A program made the translations under genes and the position numbers. The notes under the pieces were generated by a model, which did not search any database, was not told the DNA's origin, and was given only the letters and a program-made list of their open reading frames with translations. A stretch of 64,000 nt of DNA, taken from Gammaproteobacteria bacterium. GTDB lineage: Bacteria; Pseudomonadota; Gammaproteobacteria; Pseudomonadales; JAUIET01. Below, piece by piece: positions 1 to 9,186 of this stretch; position 1 is the stretch's first letter, and every line of letters starts with the position of its first letter. The stretch is from assembly GCA_030429735.1 (NCBI GenBank), contig JAUIET010000006.1, positions 62,001 to 126,000 on the forward strand, read 5' to 3'.

Positions 1-314
1 CGAACAAAGTTGCCATAGCGCTTACGCCATTTCTCACGAGGCGAGTCAAAAAAACTGACGATTTCGCGGTGGGTGCGAATAGACTGGTAGTCTTGTTCGA
101 GTTGCTCCCGGTCATCACAAGTCAAACGAAGAATAGGCAGCAGCGTGTGACTGACAATGAGCGAGGCTTTTTTTACCAGCATCCTGTCAGACATCCACAT
201 ATCAATCCACGCTTGTGGACCCCATTGATGGATAAAACCGGACCGCCTCCTGGCGCTGCTTTGGCGCCCATTAGTATCCCGACGATCTGACGCGATAATA
301 GATGAGTCCTTCAT
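1..314 (-). CDS. Unidentified protein, C-terminus beyond the left edge
   Basis: An open frame on the minus strand begins at an ATG (314-312) that overlaps the TGA stop of the TonB receptor (313-311), an ATGA junction that implies translational coupling. It runs without a stop to base 1, giving about 104 residues. The start is basic and Ser/Arg-rich (MKDSSIIASDRR), followed by an aromatic stretch (FIHQWGPQAWIDMWM) and a charged part ending SFFDSPREKWRKRYGNF. I do not recognise a family. Its position suggests it acts with the receptor, perhaps in processing what the receptor imports, but that is inference. Confidence 0.6.
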   Translation of the reverse strand, partial: MKDSSIIASDRRDTNGRQSSARRRSGFIHQWGPQAWIDMWMSDRMLVKKASLIVSHTLLPILRLTCDDREQLEQDYQSIRTHREIVSFFDSPREKWRKRYGNFV

Positions 315-2725
315 TTGAAGTCTCGTCGAAACGTCAGACCATAGGTTGTTTGCGGTGCAACAATACCGGCATACCCACCAACCGTAGGTATATCAAGCCC
401 GAATACGAAATACTCTTCGTCCAGCAAGTTTCTGCCCCACAGTGCAAGCTCCCAATCATTTTTCAGATGTCTCAGCGAAAGCCGCAGGTTAATAAGATGC
501 GTTGCGTCATTCTTCAAATTCTCATCCAGGTCTTGCTCGAGAAAAAAACCATCGGTGTAGTTATGCTCAAAACGGCTAACGGATAACAAATCATCAGACA
601 ACAACTTCTCATATTGCATGTAAGAGCTAACGGTTATTTCAGGTGCGTTGTCCAATGGCTCCCCTTTTAAGTTCTGCAAACAAGGGGGATTCGAAAAACC
701 GGGAGACAAGCCAACATTCCCATTCGTCACGTAATACTCGGTAAAAGTCTGCTCAATAGTGCACTGTCCATTGAGGAAATTCGAGTACTTAGCTTTGTTG
801 AAACCGATGGCACTGCCAAAGTCGATGCTCTCTGAAACCACATAGGCGATATCCAGTTCCATACCCATGCTTTCCAGAGAGCCGGCGTTTGTCACTTTAA
901 TGCTGGAACCGTCAAACCCCTGCGCTTGAAAATCTTCGTAGTCTACAAAGTACAATGAACCATTCACTTGCAGCCTGCGGTCCAGCCAGGTGCCTTTCCA
1001 GCCGAGCTCATAATTGGTGGCAATTTCCTCATCAAATTCGCCGTCTGAATCTGCTACTTCGCGACGCTGATTAAAGCCACCCGACTTAAAACCTCGGCTG
1101 ACACTGGCATAGGCCATTAAGTCCTGATTAATGAAATAGCGAAGGTTAATGGTTGGAGACAGGTCCAAATCGCTTCGTTTGTTATCGTAGATAATGTTCG
1201 GCCCCGCAACAGGGGGAATATCGATAATGTTGTTGGGCGCATCAATAAAGTAGCCTTCTGTAATCTGGGAGCCCTGCCGCTCTTTCTTTTCATAGGTAAG
1301 ACGCACACCGAAGGTAGCATTCCATTTGTCATTAATAGTCCAGCTAAGCTGACCAAATGCGGCGAAACTGGTGGTTGTGTACAAGTTAACATCGGTATTC
1401 AATGAGCCGATGGGGAAAAAAAAACCCAAACCTATATTGTTGACCAGCGGCACGCCCATATTGAATGTGCCTATGGAGTCAAATTCAGAGTAATACGCAA
1501 ACACACCTGCCTGGTACTCCAGTGTTTGACCGCTGACCGAGGCAAACCTCAATTCGGATGAATACTGGTCTAGCGAAACTGCCGTACTGGCTGTAACAGC
1601 GCCATAGGCAGTGAAATCGCCGTCGAAGGCACTGTCTGATTCGTAGTGTCGCCATGCATTGATAAACGTCAGGGAATGTTCTCCGGCAAGATCACGATTC
1701 CACTCAAGGCCAAGCCCGCCGACTTCGACTTTATTGCGGGTGTCACTATCCAGCCAATAATCATCTGCGAACGGGTTAGCAGGGGGTGGTGAAAACCCTT
1801 CCGTGTTTTCAAACGCCATAAAATCAAACACAGGTAGCCCAAAGCGCGGGCCGGGCGTGGTTACCGGGCCAAGTTCGGCGAGAAATTCCTCAGAACGCTG
1901 TGCCGTCAGTGGTGCGTTCAGTGTCGACAGGCCATCGTACGATATTGCTGCCAGTGCACAGCAATCGGTATCTTCTTTGGAGTAATCCAGTGTCAGTATT
2001 ACTTCACCTGCGCCATCCGCATCAAACAGGAATCGGCTCTTCGCCCCCCACTTATTGGCATCGTTGAGCCCTTCGCCATTAAACGTATTGTTAAACCGAT
2101 GATCCGCATTGACCAGAAAGCCAGTGACTCGCATAGCGTGACCAGAGTTACCTAAAGGAGTGTTAAGCATGCCACGCACTTCTGCGCGGTTGTCGTTGGC
2201 GTACACCAACTCCACTGTTGATTCGAAATCGTTTGCGGGTTTCCTGGTGATTATGCTGAGCGCACCAGCGGCCGTATTCTTGCCGTACAAGGTGCCTTGC
2301 GGGCCACGCAACACCTCAACCCTCTCGATATCAATCAGATCAGCTATGCTCATGCCAGCGCGACCTTGATACACGCCGTCGATAAAAATACCCACGCTGG
2401 GATCGATACCCGAATTCGTACCTACCGAACCTATTCCTCGGATACGTACAGAAGTGGCACGCGAATCAGTGCCCGGCGTTATTTTGAGACTGGGAGTGTA
2501 TTGCTCCAGACCGGCAAGATCAGTAACCCCACTGTCTTTAAAGAACTGCCCACCAAAGGCCGATACAGACATTGGCACTTCCTGAAGATTTTGCTCACGG
2601 CGATTGGCCGTAACAATAACCTCTTCAAGCACAAGTGTCTCGTTAGAAACTGCAGAACTTGTGTACGCGGTGCAGTGCAGTGCAACAAGCACACAGAAAC
2701 TACCTACAGTTACAGGCTTATTCAC
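311..2725 (-). CDS. TonB-dependent outer-membrane receptor
   Basis: This 804-residue protein is a ligand-gated outer-membrane beta-barrel importer driven by TonB-ExbB-ExbD. It has a signal peptide, a TonB box (EEVIVTANRR), a plug domain (SVRIRGIGS; IERVEVLRGPQGTLYGKNT) and a long barrel that ends in an aromatic-rich strand (TYGLTFRRDFK). The start is GTG at 2725. The plug sequence is of the general type common in sphingomonads and marine gammaproteobacteria. The substrate cannot be read from sequence. It is divergent from a carotenoid oxygenase and overlaps the next gene downstream by four bases. Confidence 0.93.
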   Translation of the reverse strand: MNKPVTVGSFCVLVALHCTAYTSSAVSNETLVLEEVIVTANRREQNLQEVPMSVSAFGGQFFKDSGVTDLAGLEQYTPSLKITPGTDSRATSVRIRGIGSVGTNSGIDPSVGIFIDGVYQGRAGMSIADLIDIERVEVLRGPQGTLYGKNTAAGALSIITRKPANDFESTVELVYANDNRAEVRGMLNTPLGNSGHAMRVTGFLVNADHRFNNTFNGEGLNDANKWGAKSRFLFDADGAGEVILTLDYSKEDTDCCALAAISYDGLSTLNAPLTAQRSEEFLAELGPVTTPGPRFGLPVFDFMAFENTEGFSPPPANPFADDYWLDSDTRNKVEVGGLGLEWNRDLAGEHSLTFINAWRHYESDSAFDGDFTAYGAVTASTAVSLDQYSSELRFASVSGQTLEYQAGVFAYYSEFDSIGTFNMGVPLVNNIGLGFFFPIGSLNTDVNLYTTTSFAAFGQLSWTINDKWNATFGVRLTYEKKERQGSQITEGYFIDAPNNIIDIPPVAGPNIIYDNKRSDLDLSPTINLRYFINQDLMAYASVSRGFKSGGFNQRREVADSDGEFDEEIATNYELGWKGTWLDRRLQVNGSLYFVDYEDFQAQGFDGSSIKVTNAGSLESMGMELDIAYVVSESIDFGSAIGFNKAKYSNFLNGQCTIEQTFTEYYVTNGNVGLSPGFSNPPCLQNLKGEPLDNAPEITVSSYMQYEKLLSDDLLSVSRFEHNYTDGFFLEQDLDENLKNDATHLINLRLSLRHLKNDWELALWGRNLLDEEYFVFGLDIPTVGGYAGIVAPQTTYGLTFRRDFK

Positions 2726-2792
2726 TAGTCCATATTTATTCTTGTTAGGGCGAGATTACAGTACTAAATTCAAAATCTAAAAACAATCAGTT

Positions 2793-2822
2793 TTGACTGT
2801 TATTTGATGCAAGGACTACAAT
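2793..2822 (+). promoter_or_regulatory. Sigma-70 type promoter of the carotenoid oxygenase gene
   Basis: A -35 box TTGACT (2793-2798) and a -10 box TACAAT (2817-2822) are separated by 18 bases. Both match the consensus at five of six positions. Transcription would start near 2829, leaving a leader of about 48 bases before the ATG at 2877. Confidence 0.6.
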
Positions 2823-2876
2823 GACCGCTTACTCGCCGTTTTTTTTTGCTCACCATTGCTTGCTAGAGGACCCCGC

Positions 2877-4307
2877 ATGGCTCAACCAATGCCCGCCGAC
2901 AATCCGTTTCTAAACTTTCCTTACGGCCCAGTGAGAATGGAGTGTGACGCTAATGATTTGATTGTAGAGGGCGAAATCCCTAAGGAAATCAGCGGCAGTT
3001 TATACCGCAACGGCCCCAACCAGCGGTTCGCGCCGCGCGGTGATTACCACCTGTTCGCAGGCGACGGAATGATCCACGCCTTTCATATCAATAATGGTCG
3101 GGTTGATTACAGAAACCGCTGGGTAAAAACTGCAAAATGGAATGTGGAAGACAGGGAAGGCAGAAACCTGATCAACCCGATGAATCCGTTTGATTGCGAC
3201 CCGGACTACAGCGATTTTATTTTCACTGATAAAGATGGCTTGGCAAACACGGCATTGGTATGGCATGCAGGGCGCCTTCTGGCCCTTGAAGAAGGCCACC
3301 CACCGTATGAAATTGACCCTGTTACTCTGGATTCGATCGGCTCATGGAACTATCGAGGCAAGTTGCAGACCGCGATGACAGCACATCCCAAAGTAGACCC
3401 GGCAACAGGCGAGATGTTGTTTTTTGCCTATATGGCCAGCGGCCCATTCGCAGCAGATGTGGCGGTGCACAAGGTTGATAAGGAAGGCCGGCTCACCGAG
3501 AGCCTAATGATACCCACGCCTTATCCTGCCATGGTGCATGATTTTGTGATAACGGAAAACTACATTGTTGTGCCGGTTATGCCAATCACTGGCAGTCTGG
3601 ACAGAGCTATGGAAGGCAAACCTCCGTTTGCCTGGGAACCAGATAAAGGGGTTCATGTTGGTGTAATTGCTCGCCATGGAGGCACCGCTGACGATGTTCG
3701 GTGGATTGAAATGGACACGAGTTTTGTGTTCCATTTCATGAACGGCTTCGATCAGGGAGACGTTATCACCATTGATTGTTGCTTGTTTGATCACGCACCT
3801 CTATTCCCTACTGCAGATGGCTCCGAAACGGATGAAGCACGACCGTTTCTTACTCGCCTGAGCATAGATTTGAATGACGCCAATGCCCGTGTCAGCCAAA
3901 CAGATGTGGGCAAGATAGAGTCCGAGTTTCCAATCTGTGACCCACGCTTTGCCTGCAGGAGTTACCGCCACGGCTGGTATACATCTCTGGACGGCACTCT
4001 GCCCAGCACATTGCCCAACAGTTCTCACTTTTATAATGTGATCGGGCGCATTGATCATCAAACGGGTAACACCGACCATTATTCTTTTGGGCAGTCTCTG
4101 CCTTCCGAGCCTTTGTTTGTGCCAAAACACAAGGAGACTGAAGAAGGTGATGGTTATATTCTCACCGTTGTGACTCATTTCGATACGAGAGTCAGCAGTC
4201 TTTGCATTCTGGACGCATTGAACCTTGCACAAGGGCCGATCGCACAGGCGTACTTATCGCACTACGTACCGTCCGGATTCCATGGTTTATGGCGCCAGGC
4301 CAGCTGA
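2877..4307 (+). CDS. Carotenoid oxygenase (RPE65/CCD family)
   Basis: This non-haem iron dioxygenase of 476 residues would cleave a carotenoid, apocarotenoid or stilbene-like double bond. The four iron-binding histidines of the family are visible in AHPKVD (about 169), VHDFVIT (about 221), FHFMNGF (about 286) and GFHGLW near the C-terminus (about 469). The N-terminal GSLYRNGPN motif is also typical. I chose ATG 2877 over the upstream TTG (2856) because GAGGA lies six bases before it. A 34-codon membrane peptide follows after one base. The family covers lignostilbene dioxygenases too, so the substrate is open. Confidence 0.9.
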   Translation: MAQPMPADNPFLNFPYGPVRMECDANDLIVEGEIPKEISGSLYRNGPNQRFAPRGDYHLFAGDGMIHAFHINNGRVDYRNRWVKTAKWNVEDREGRNLINPMNPFDCDPDYSDFIFTDKDGLANTALVWHAGRLLALEEGHPPYEIDPVTLDSIGSWNYRGKLQTAMTAHPKVDPATGEMLFFAYMASGPFAADVAVHKVDKEGRLTESLMIPTPYPAMVHDFVITENYIVVPVMPITGSLDRAMEGKPPFAWEPDKGVHVGVIARHGGTADDVRWIEMDTSFVFHFMNGFDQGDVITIDCCLFDHAPLFPTADGSETDEARPFLTRLSIDLNDANARVSQTDVGKIESEFPICDPRFACRSYRHGWYTSLDGTLPSTLPNSSHFYNVIGRIDHQTGNTDHYSFGQSLPSEPLFVPKHKETEEGDGYILTVVTHFDTRVSSLCILDALNLAQGPIAQAYLSHYVPSGFHGLWRQAS

Positions 4308-4308
4308 T

Positions 4309-4413
4309 ATGAGCATACTTGGCTTGGTGGCGCTTGTGTTGCTGGGTGTACCAACCTTATTGCTGCTGACGACATTTATTGCACCAATACCTCTGTTCGC
4401 AGCGGCTGACTAA
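4309..4413 (+). CDS. Small single-span membrane protein (34 aa)
   Basis: An ATG one base after the stop of the carotenoid oxygenase opens a 34-codon frame. It codes for MSILGLVALVLLG followed by a second hydrophobic run and the end FAAAD. Nearly the whole peptide is hydrophobic, fitting one or two membrane passes. The tight spacing suggests co-translation with the oxygenase, perhaps as a membrane partner. I recognise no family, and it could be chance. Confidence 0.4.
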   Translation: MSILGLVALVLLGVPTLLLLTTFIAPIPLFAAAD

Positions 4414-4486
4414 TGGTCAGTTGCATGAATTGAACTAAGCAAGCAGCCTCTAGTCGAATAGAGCACACCTTTGCTGACGTAGAATT

Positions 4487-5089
4487 ATGAAACCTCTTAA
4501 ACCACTGTTTGCTGCGCCTGTTGTTGCTGCACTGCTGCTATTCCTCGCACTGCCATCCGCTGCCGCCGACAAAGCCAAGGCCTATTTTGCTGGCGGTTGT
4601 TTCTGGTGTGTAGAGGCGGCCTACCAGGAGCTGGAGGGTGTTAGCGAAGTCGTCTCGGGATTCACCGGCGGCACCTTGAAGAATCCGACCTATAAGGGTA
4701 ACCATGAAGGCCACTATGAAGCTGTGGAAGTGAGCTATGACCCCTCGGTCATCAGCTATCAACAGCTTTTGGACGTGTTCTGGGTCAATATCGACCCATT
4801 CGATGCCCAGGGGCAATTCTGCGACAAAGGGCCTTCCTACCGTAGCGCCCTTTTTGTCAACGATGCTACGGAGCGACAATTGGCGGAGCAAAGCAAAGCG
4901 AAGGTAGAGCGGGAATTTATTAATAAAAAGGTTGCTACTGTGATTCTTCCTGCAGGAAAATTCTATCCGGTAGAAGAAGCACACCAGGACTATTACCTGA
5001 AAAACCCTATTCGCTACAAGTTCTATCGCACGGGCTGTGGTCGTGATCGGCGTCTGCAACAAATCTGGGGCGAACGAGCGAAGCATTGA
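4487..5089 (+). CDS. msrA: Peptide methionine (S)-S-oxide reductase, exported
   Basis: MsrA reduces methionine S-sulfoxide in oxidised proteins. The active-site motif GCFWCVEAAYQ with the catalytic first Cys is present near residue 37, followed by the family blocks VVSGFTGG and YHxxYL-like HQDYYLKNP. A hydrophobic leader ending ALPSAAA is a signal peptide, so this copy should act in the periplasm. Length is 200 residues. The gene overlaps the next methyltransferase gene by four bases (TTGA). Confidence 0.92.
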   Translation: MKPLKPLFAAPVVAALLLFLALPSAAADKAKAYFAGGCFWCVEAAYQELEGVSEVVSGFTGGTLKNPTYKGNHEGHYEAVEVSYDPSVISYQQLLDVFWVNIDPFDAQGQFCDKGPSYRSALFVNDATERQLAEQSKAKVEREFINKKVATVILPAGKFYPVEEAHQDYYLKNPIRYKFYRTGCGRDRRLQQIWGERAKH

Positions 5090-5685
5090 GCAAGGAAGAT
5101 CAACTGCGATGGAATCAACGTTTTGCTGACGGTGCTTACCAGGGTAGAACGCATCCAAGCGACCTGCTGGCACAGCATCAGAACCTGCTGCAGTCCTTAA
5201 CATACGATAACAACGCACATGCGCTTGATATCGCCTGCGGTCTGGGAAGAAATTCTGCGTACTTGCTAAAGCATGGCTTCAATGTCACGGCTGTGGATAT
5301 ATCTGACGTCGCCTTAAGTGCATTTCGTAAGGCATACGGTGACTCTTCGCAGCTTTCCATAGTTGCGCATGACCTTGATCAAGGCCTTCCTGAACTTGAT
5401 CGACAGTTCGACGTGATACTAAAGATCAGATTCCTAAGTGAACCTTTGTTGCGCACGCTTCGTAAGCACCTTAAACCCAAGGGATTATTGATCGTTGAAG
5501 TACTCATGCAAACCGAAGAGAATCAGACTGCAGGCCCAAAAGCAAGCAGATTTCGCATTGCACCGGGCGGTCTGAGAGAAGCGCTGGCGGAGCTGAACAT
5601 ACTGCATTACCATGAGGGCACCGTGACAGACCCAGATGGAAAGGTCAGTGTGGTTGCGCAAGCGATTGCACAGCGCTGCGAGTAA
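5086..5685 (+). CDS. Class I SAM-dependent methyltransferase
   Basis: A 199-residue enzyme with a glycine-rich SAM-binding motif (ALDIACGLGRNSAYL, about residues 47-61), an acidic end of strand 2 (VTAVDISD) and motif DVILKIRFLS. It resembles the TehB/UbiG-like small-molecule methyltransferases, but its substrate is unknown. The start is TTG 5086 inside the msrA stop (TTGA), so it is translationally coupled to msrA. Confidence 0.8.
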   Translation: MSKEDQLRWNQRFADGAYQGRTHPSDLLAQHQNLLQSLTYDNNAHALDIACGLGRNSAYLLKHGFNVTAVDISDVALSAFRKAYGDSSQLSIVAHDLDQGLPELDRQFDVILKIRFLSEPLLRTLRKHLKPKGLLIVEVLMQTEENQTAGPKASRFRIAPGGLREALAELNILHYHEGTVTDPDGKVSVVAQAIAQRCE

Positions 5686-5687
5686 TA

Positions 5688-6623
5688 TTGAGCAAAAAAA
5701 TAAATATTGCCACTACCTCGTGGTCACAAACTAGCACTGGCAGCGCAGATGAGTATTGTCATCAAGCAGCGATAGCTGAATCTTTAGGCTTTCATTCATT
5801 TTGGTTACCTGAGAATCATTTTGGTGACCAACGATCGCTGCCCTCTCCACTGACGATATTGGCAGCGATCGCAGCAAGAACATCGACCATTGGACTGGCA
5901 ACTACCTCATATCTGATCACGATAAGAAACCCCTTGCAGGCTGCTGAAGAAGTTGCTGTTGTCGACAGATTATCGAACGGCCGCCTGATACTCGGCTTGG
6001 GCAGGGGGATACAAAGTGCGATGTTCGCAGCTTTCGACGTACCCACCAGCGAGAAGCGAAAGCGATTCAAATCCAATCTGGATCTGATGTTAAAAGCCTG
6101 GGCAGGTGACGCGATAGCCTACGATGAAGACCAGCCTGTCTATCTTGCGCCCTTGCCTCTGCAACAACCCCATCCACCCTTGTGGATTGCGGCGTTCGGA
6201 CCACTTGCGCTGAGCCAGGCAGGAACGCTGGGACTTCCTTATCTTGCATCACCGATAGAGACGCTTACTGCGCTGGCGAAAAATTACGCGCACTATCACG
6301 GTGTGGTTGCCGAGCATCACGCACAGGCTATCAACACCATTCCGGTGATGAGAACTGTTTACATCAGCGACCGGCCAAAGAAAGTCAACCAAGTAAAAGC
6401 AAGTCTCGGTAAGTCAGGTTTTCATCAGTTGCATGAACGAGGCACACAGGTAGATGATTGGACAATTATTGGTGATGAACAATATGTACGTGACAAAATA
6501 GCAGAGTACATCGAACGATTGGGAATGACTGACTTGATTGTTAGAGGACGAATCCCCGGCTTGGACGACAATGAACAAATCCAGAGCCATAGAAAATTAC
6601 TGAAAATTACCAGCACGTTATGA
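5688..6623 (+). CDS. Luciferase-like (LLM) flavin-dependent oxidoreductase
   Basis: This 311-residue protein has the TIM-barrel features of bacterial luciferase-like monooxygenases: AIAESLGFHSFWLPENHF near the N-terminus, IGLATTSYL, and RLSNGRLILGLGRG around residue 100. Such enzymes use FMNH2 or F420. The start is TTG 5688, three bases after the methyltransferase stop, so msrA, the methyltransferase and this gene probably form one operon. The substrate is unknown. Confidence 0.85.
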   Translation: MSKKINIATTSWSQTSTGSADEYCHQAAIAESLGFHSFWLPENHFGDQRSLPSPLTILAAIAARTSTIGLATTSYLITIRNPLQAAEEVAVVDRLSNGRLILGLGRGIQSAMFAAFDVPTSEKRKRFKSNLDLMLKAWAGDAIAYDEDQPVYLAPLPLQQPHPPLWIAAFGPLALSQAGTLGLPYLASPIETLTALAKNYAHYHGVVAEHHAQAINTIPVMRTVYISDRPKKVNQVKASLGKSGFHQLHERGTQVDDWTIIGDEQYVRDKIAEYIERLGMTDLIVRGRIPGLDDNEQIQSHRKLLKITSTL

Positions 6624-6826
6624 ACGCTGCTCTTTGCCGATACAGCCTTCTGCTCAGTCGCGAGCATAATCAGAAATATTTTGGTCGATATTCCAGCCAA
6701 GTCATCACAGCCCTGATGCCCTATTACTTTGCGTAGCTAGGGAAACCTGATTAGCGCTGCCGAGAATATTTATCTGCCATCACACTAACGCTATAACATT
6801 TTCTTCCAGGGATGCTCGGTGCATTA

Positions 6827-7831
6827 CTACAATGCGATAAACGCATAGACCATAACCAAACCAAGCGCTGGCAGAAACAAGCTGGAGTACAAAACGCCCA
6901 GTAAGCCAAATCGCCAAAGCGTGGCAAATCGCTGCCGGCCATAATAGTTCCGCATGGCGCGATAGGTGTAAACACCGAGGTATAGAAATAGCCCGACAAA
7001 GACAACTTCACCTAGCAGAAAAGCGTCCGGTAACAGGAGATTCACAGTGAATATCAAGAACGCCAATACATGCAAATGAATGGCAAAAACCATATGCTCG
7101 GAATAGAAAATCGTGTGTTGTCGTTGGTAAAAGAGAATCTTTAGGAACAGCGCGTACGCGGGTAACAGGATAAACATGGCCAGTGGAATGCTTTCTGAGA
7201 ATTCGTCAACCAATCGCTCTGGCTGGCTCGTAGCCTCAACTACTCTGGAGCTTACCGGTTTAAGCCACCACGAATGCACAGAACGTTCTTCGGGGTTAAA
7301 ATTCTGCTCAATCAGCAATGCATAGTTATTGAGAACATCCCGCTTTACCGGCAAGTCTGGTTGCAGAAGAATCTGCTTGGCCAATTCAGCGTCAGCGGGT
7401 TCCAACATTTCTGCCAATAGCATGGGGTCTGCCAGTTTTTTCGGCGCAGCTTGTCCGTCTTCAGCAGTGGCGCCCGATTGAACGACGTCCTCACCCGTTA
7501 CGATTCGGTCTTCTGCTATGCGCACATCATCACGATCGGTACTCACCGAAAGACAAAAAAAGAAAATAAGACTTGCAAAAAGGTAAAGCCGAAACGGGCT
7601 TACATAGCTGGCCCGACGATTGTGCGAAAACTCGCTCGAAAGAAAACCTGGTTGGGTGAACAAATGTCTGATTGTGCGCGTAAGCCGACCATCCAGGTCG
7701 AAGGTTTCGGACAAAAAGCTGCGTATTAAGCCAGTCAGCGATCGTCGATAGTCATCGTCGTTTTGCCCACACTCAGCACAAAAAGCAGCCGGCCGCGGAG
7801 CCCCACAATTGGCGCAATTAGGCCCTTTCAT
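6827..7831 (-). CDS. DUF3667 family membrane protein
   Basis: The 334-residue protein starts with a four-cysteine zinc ribbon (CANCGAPRPAAFCAECGQ), then DLDGRLTRTIRHLFTQPG and SHNRRASYVSPFRLYLFAS, the signature region of DUF3667. Several hydrophobic segments follow (about 95-110, 220-235, 250-300, 310-334). The family has no known function. The gene lies 16 bases downstream of the PQQ sugar dehydrogenase on the same strand and may be cotranscribed. The 203 bases between it and the convergent oxidoreductase hold no clear gene or terminator. Confidence 0.85.
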   Translation of the reverse strand: MKGPNCANCGAPRPAAFCAECGQNDDDYRRSLTGLIRSFLSETFDLDGRLTRTIRHLFTQPGFLSSEFSHNRRASYVSPFRLYLFASLIFFFCLSVSTDRDDVRIAEDRIVTGEDVVQSGATAEDGQAAPKKLADPMLLAEMLEPADAELAKQILLQPDLPVKRDVLNNYALLIEQNFNPEERSVHSWWLKPVSSRVVEATSQPERLVDEFSESIPLAMFILLPAYALFLKILFYQRQHTIFYSEHMVFAIHLHVLAFLIFTVNLLLPDAFLLGEVVFVGLFLYLGVYTYRAMRNYYGRQRFATLWRFGLLGVLYSSLFLPALGLVMVYAFIAL

Positions 7832-7847
7832 GCGCAGCTTGCCGACC

Positions 7848-8984
7848 TTACTTTGGCGTAAGCTTTAGCAGTCTGCCACCGCTGCGGCGAAATTCATCTT
7901 CAAGTACCCAAAGGGAACCATCGCTTGCCTCATCGATGCTGCGAATACGGGCGCCCATGCCATAGCGCTCAATTTCGCTGGCATTTTCGCCCTCTATTCG
8001 GATGCGCACAATAGCGCGCGACGACAATCCGGCAACCAGTGCATTCCCCTGCCAATCTTTAAACAGCGTTCCGCGGTACACAATAAGATCACCGGGTGAA
8101 ATCACAGGCGTCCAGGTTATCGCTGGCTTGGCGTACTCGGGCGCGCTGCTGTGGTCCGGGATAGGCCGCCCATCGTAGTGCATGCCATCGGACACTTCAG
8201 GGTACCCATAGTTATACGCACGCTTCACCTGATTGAGTTCATCACCACCCGCCGGCCCCATTTCTATGCCCCATAAACGACCTTGCAGGTCGAAAGCGAT
8301 CCCAAGCGGATTGCGGTGCCCAAGTGACCAGATTTCCCCGTAGACACCCTCATCATCAACAAATGCATCGTCACTAATATAATCAATGAAGGGATTATCC
8401 TTAGGTACGGTGCCGTCGTCATTTAACCTCAGTATCTTTCCCACATTGGACTGCATATCCTGGGAAGGCGTGAACTTCTGTCGATCACCGGATGAAATCC
8501 AAAGGTATCCGTCATCATCAAAACGAATTCGATGGCCATAATGCCCTCGACCCAGCAGTTTCGGATACTGTCGCCATATTACTGATACGTTTTCCAATTT
8601 GCCGCCACGGCCAGTTTCCACAAAAGTGCCTCGTGCAACCACCGCGCCCCGAGTGTTTCCTTTACCGGCTTCCGCGTAGCTGATGTAAACAAGTTTGTTG
8701 TCAGAAAACTCAGGATGCACAGCCACATCGCCCATTCCGCCCTGACCGCCATAGTCAACATCCGGTAAACCAACCACCGGTCGTTGCTTGCCATCTTTAC
8801 TCACCAGCCACAAGCTGCCTTTTTTCTCAGTGACCAACATTCGACCATCGGGCAGGAAATCCAACGCCCAAGGCTGATCAAATGCCGTGATTATCTCAAC
8901 AGAAAATGGTTTTTCAGCATTGGCCGACAGCGGGCCAAGAAAAACAAAGATTAACAATAGCGAAACAGGCTTAATAACTCTCAT
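7848..8984 (-). CDS. PQQ-dependent sugar dehydrogenase (glucose/sorbosone type)
   Basis: A 378-residue periplasmic beta-propeller quinoprotein of the soluble glucose dehydrogenase/Asd-like family. Family blocks include PWALDFLPDGRMLVTEK, GRGHYGHRIRFDDDG, WISSGDRQKF and LGHRNPLGIAFD, with the catalytic-type His in the second block. I place the start at ATG 8984, where a signal peptide begins (MRVIKPVSLLLIFVFLG...SANAE). A longer frame to 9182 would run into the divergent desaturase leader. The sugar or alcohol oxidised is not predictable. Confidence 0.88.
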   Translation of the reverse strand: MRVIKPVSLLLIFVFLGPLSANAEKPFSVEIITAFDQPWALDFLPDGRMLVTEKKGSLWLVSKDGKQRPVVGLPDVDYGGQGGMGDVAVHPEFSDNKLVYISYAEAGKGNTRGAVVARGTFVETGRGGKLENVSVIWRQYPKLLGRGHYGHRIRFDDDGYLWISSGDRQKFTPSQDMQSNVGKILRLNDDGTVPKDNPFIDYISDDAFVDDEGVYGEIWSLGHRNPLGIAFDLQGRLWGIEMGPAGGDELNQVKRAYNYGYPEVSDGMHYDGRPIPDHSSAPEYAKPAITWTPVISPGDLIVYRGTLFKDWQGNALVAGLSSRAIVRIRIEGENASEIERYGMGARIRSIDEASDGSLWVLEDEFRRSGGRLLKLTPK

Positions 8985-9186
8985 GACATCATTGGTTCCG
9001 ATGTTTGTAGAAAGCCAAGAATATATCGCTTGGCCCATCGCGACAATTGATTTGACCGTGTAAAAAGGGCGATAGATAGCAAACAGACCACAGCAATCTC
9101 TATCCTGCGTGCAGAGTGGCAGAAGGTTTGACGAAGCGCCCGCATCACGCCAGAATGGGCTGGTAGCGATAGCCACACACATTCAC

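Noticed and set aside
4538-5218. 226-codon minus-strand frame
   Set aside because: Antisense to msrA, whose active-site and signal sequences are clear on the plus strand.
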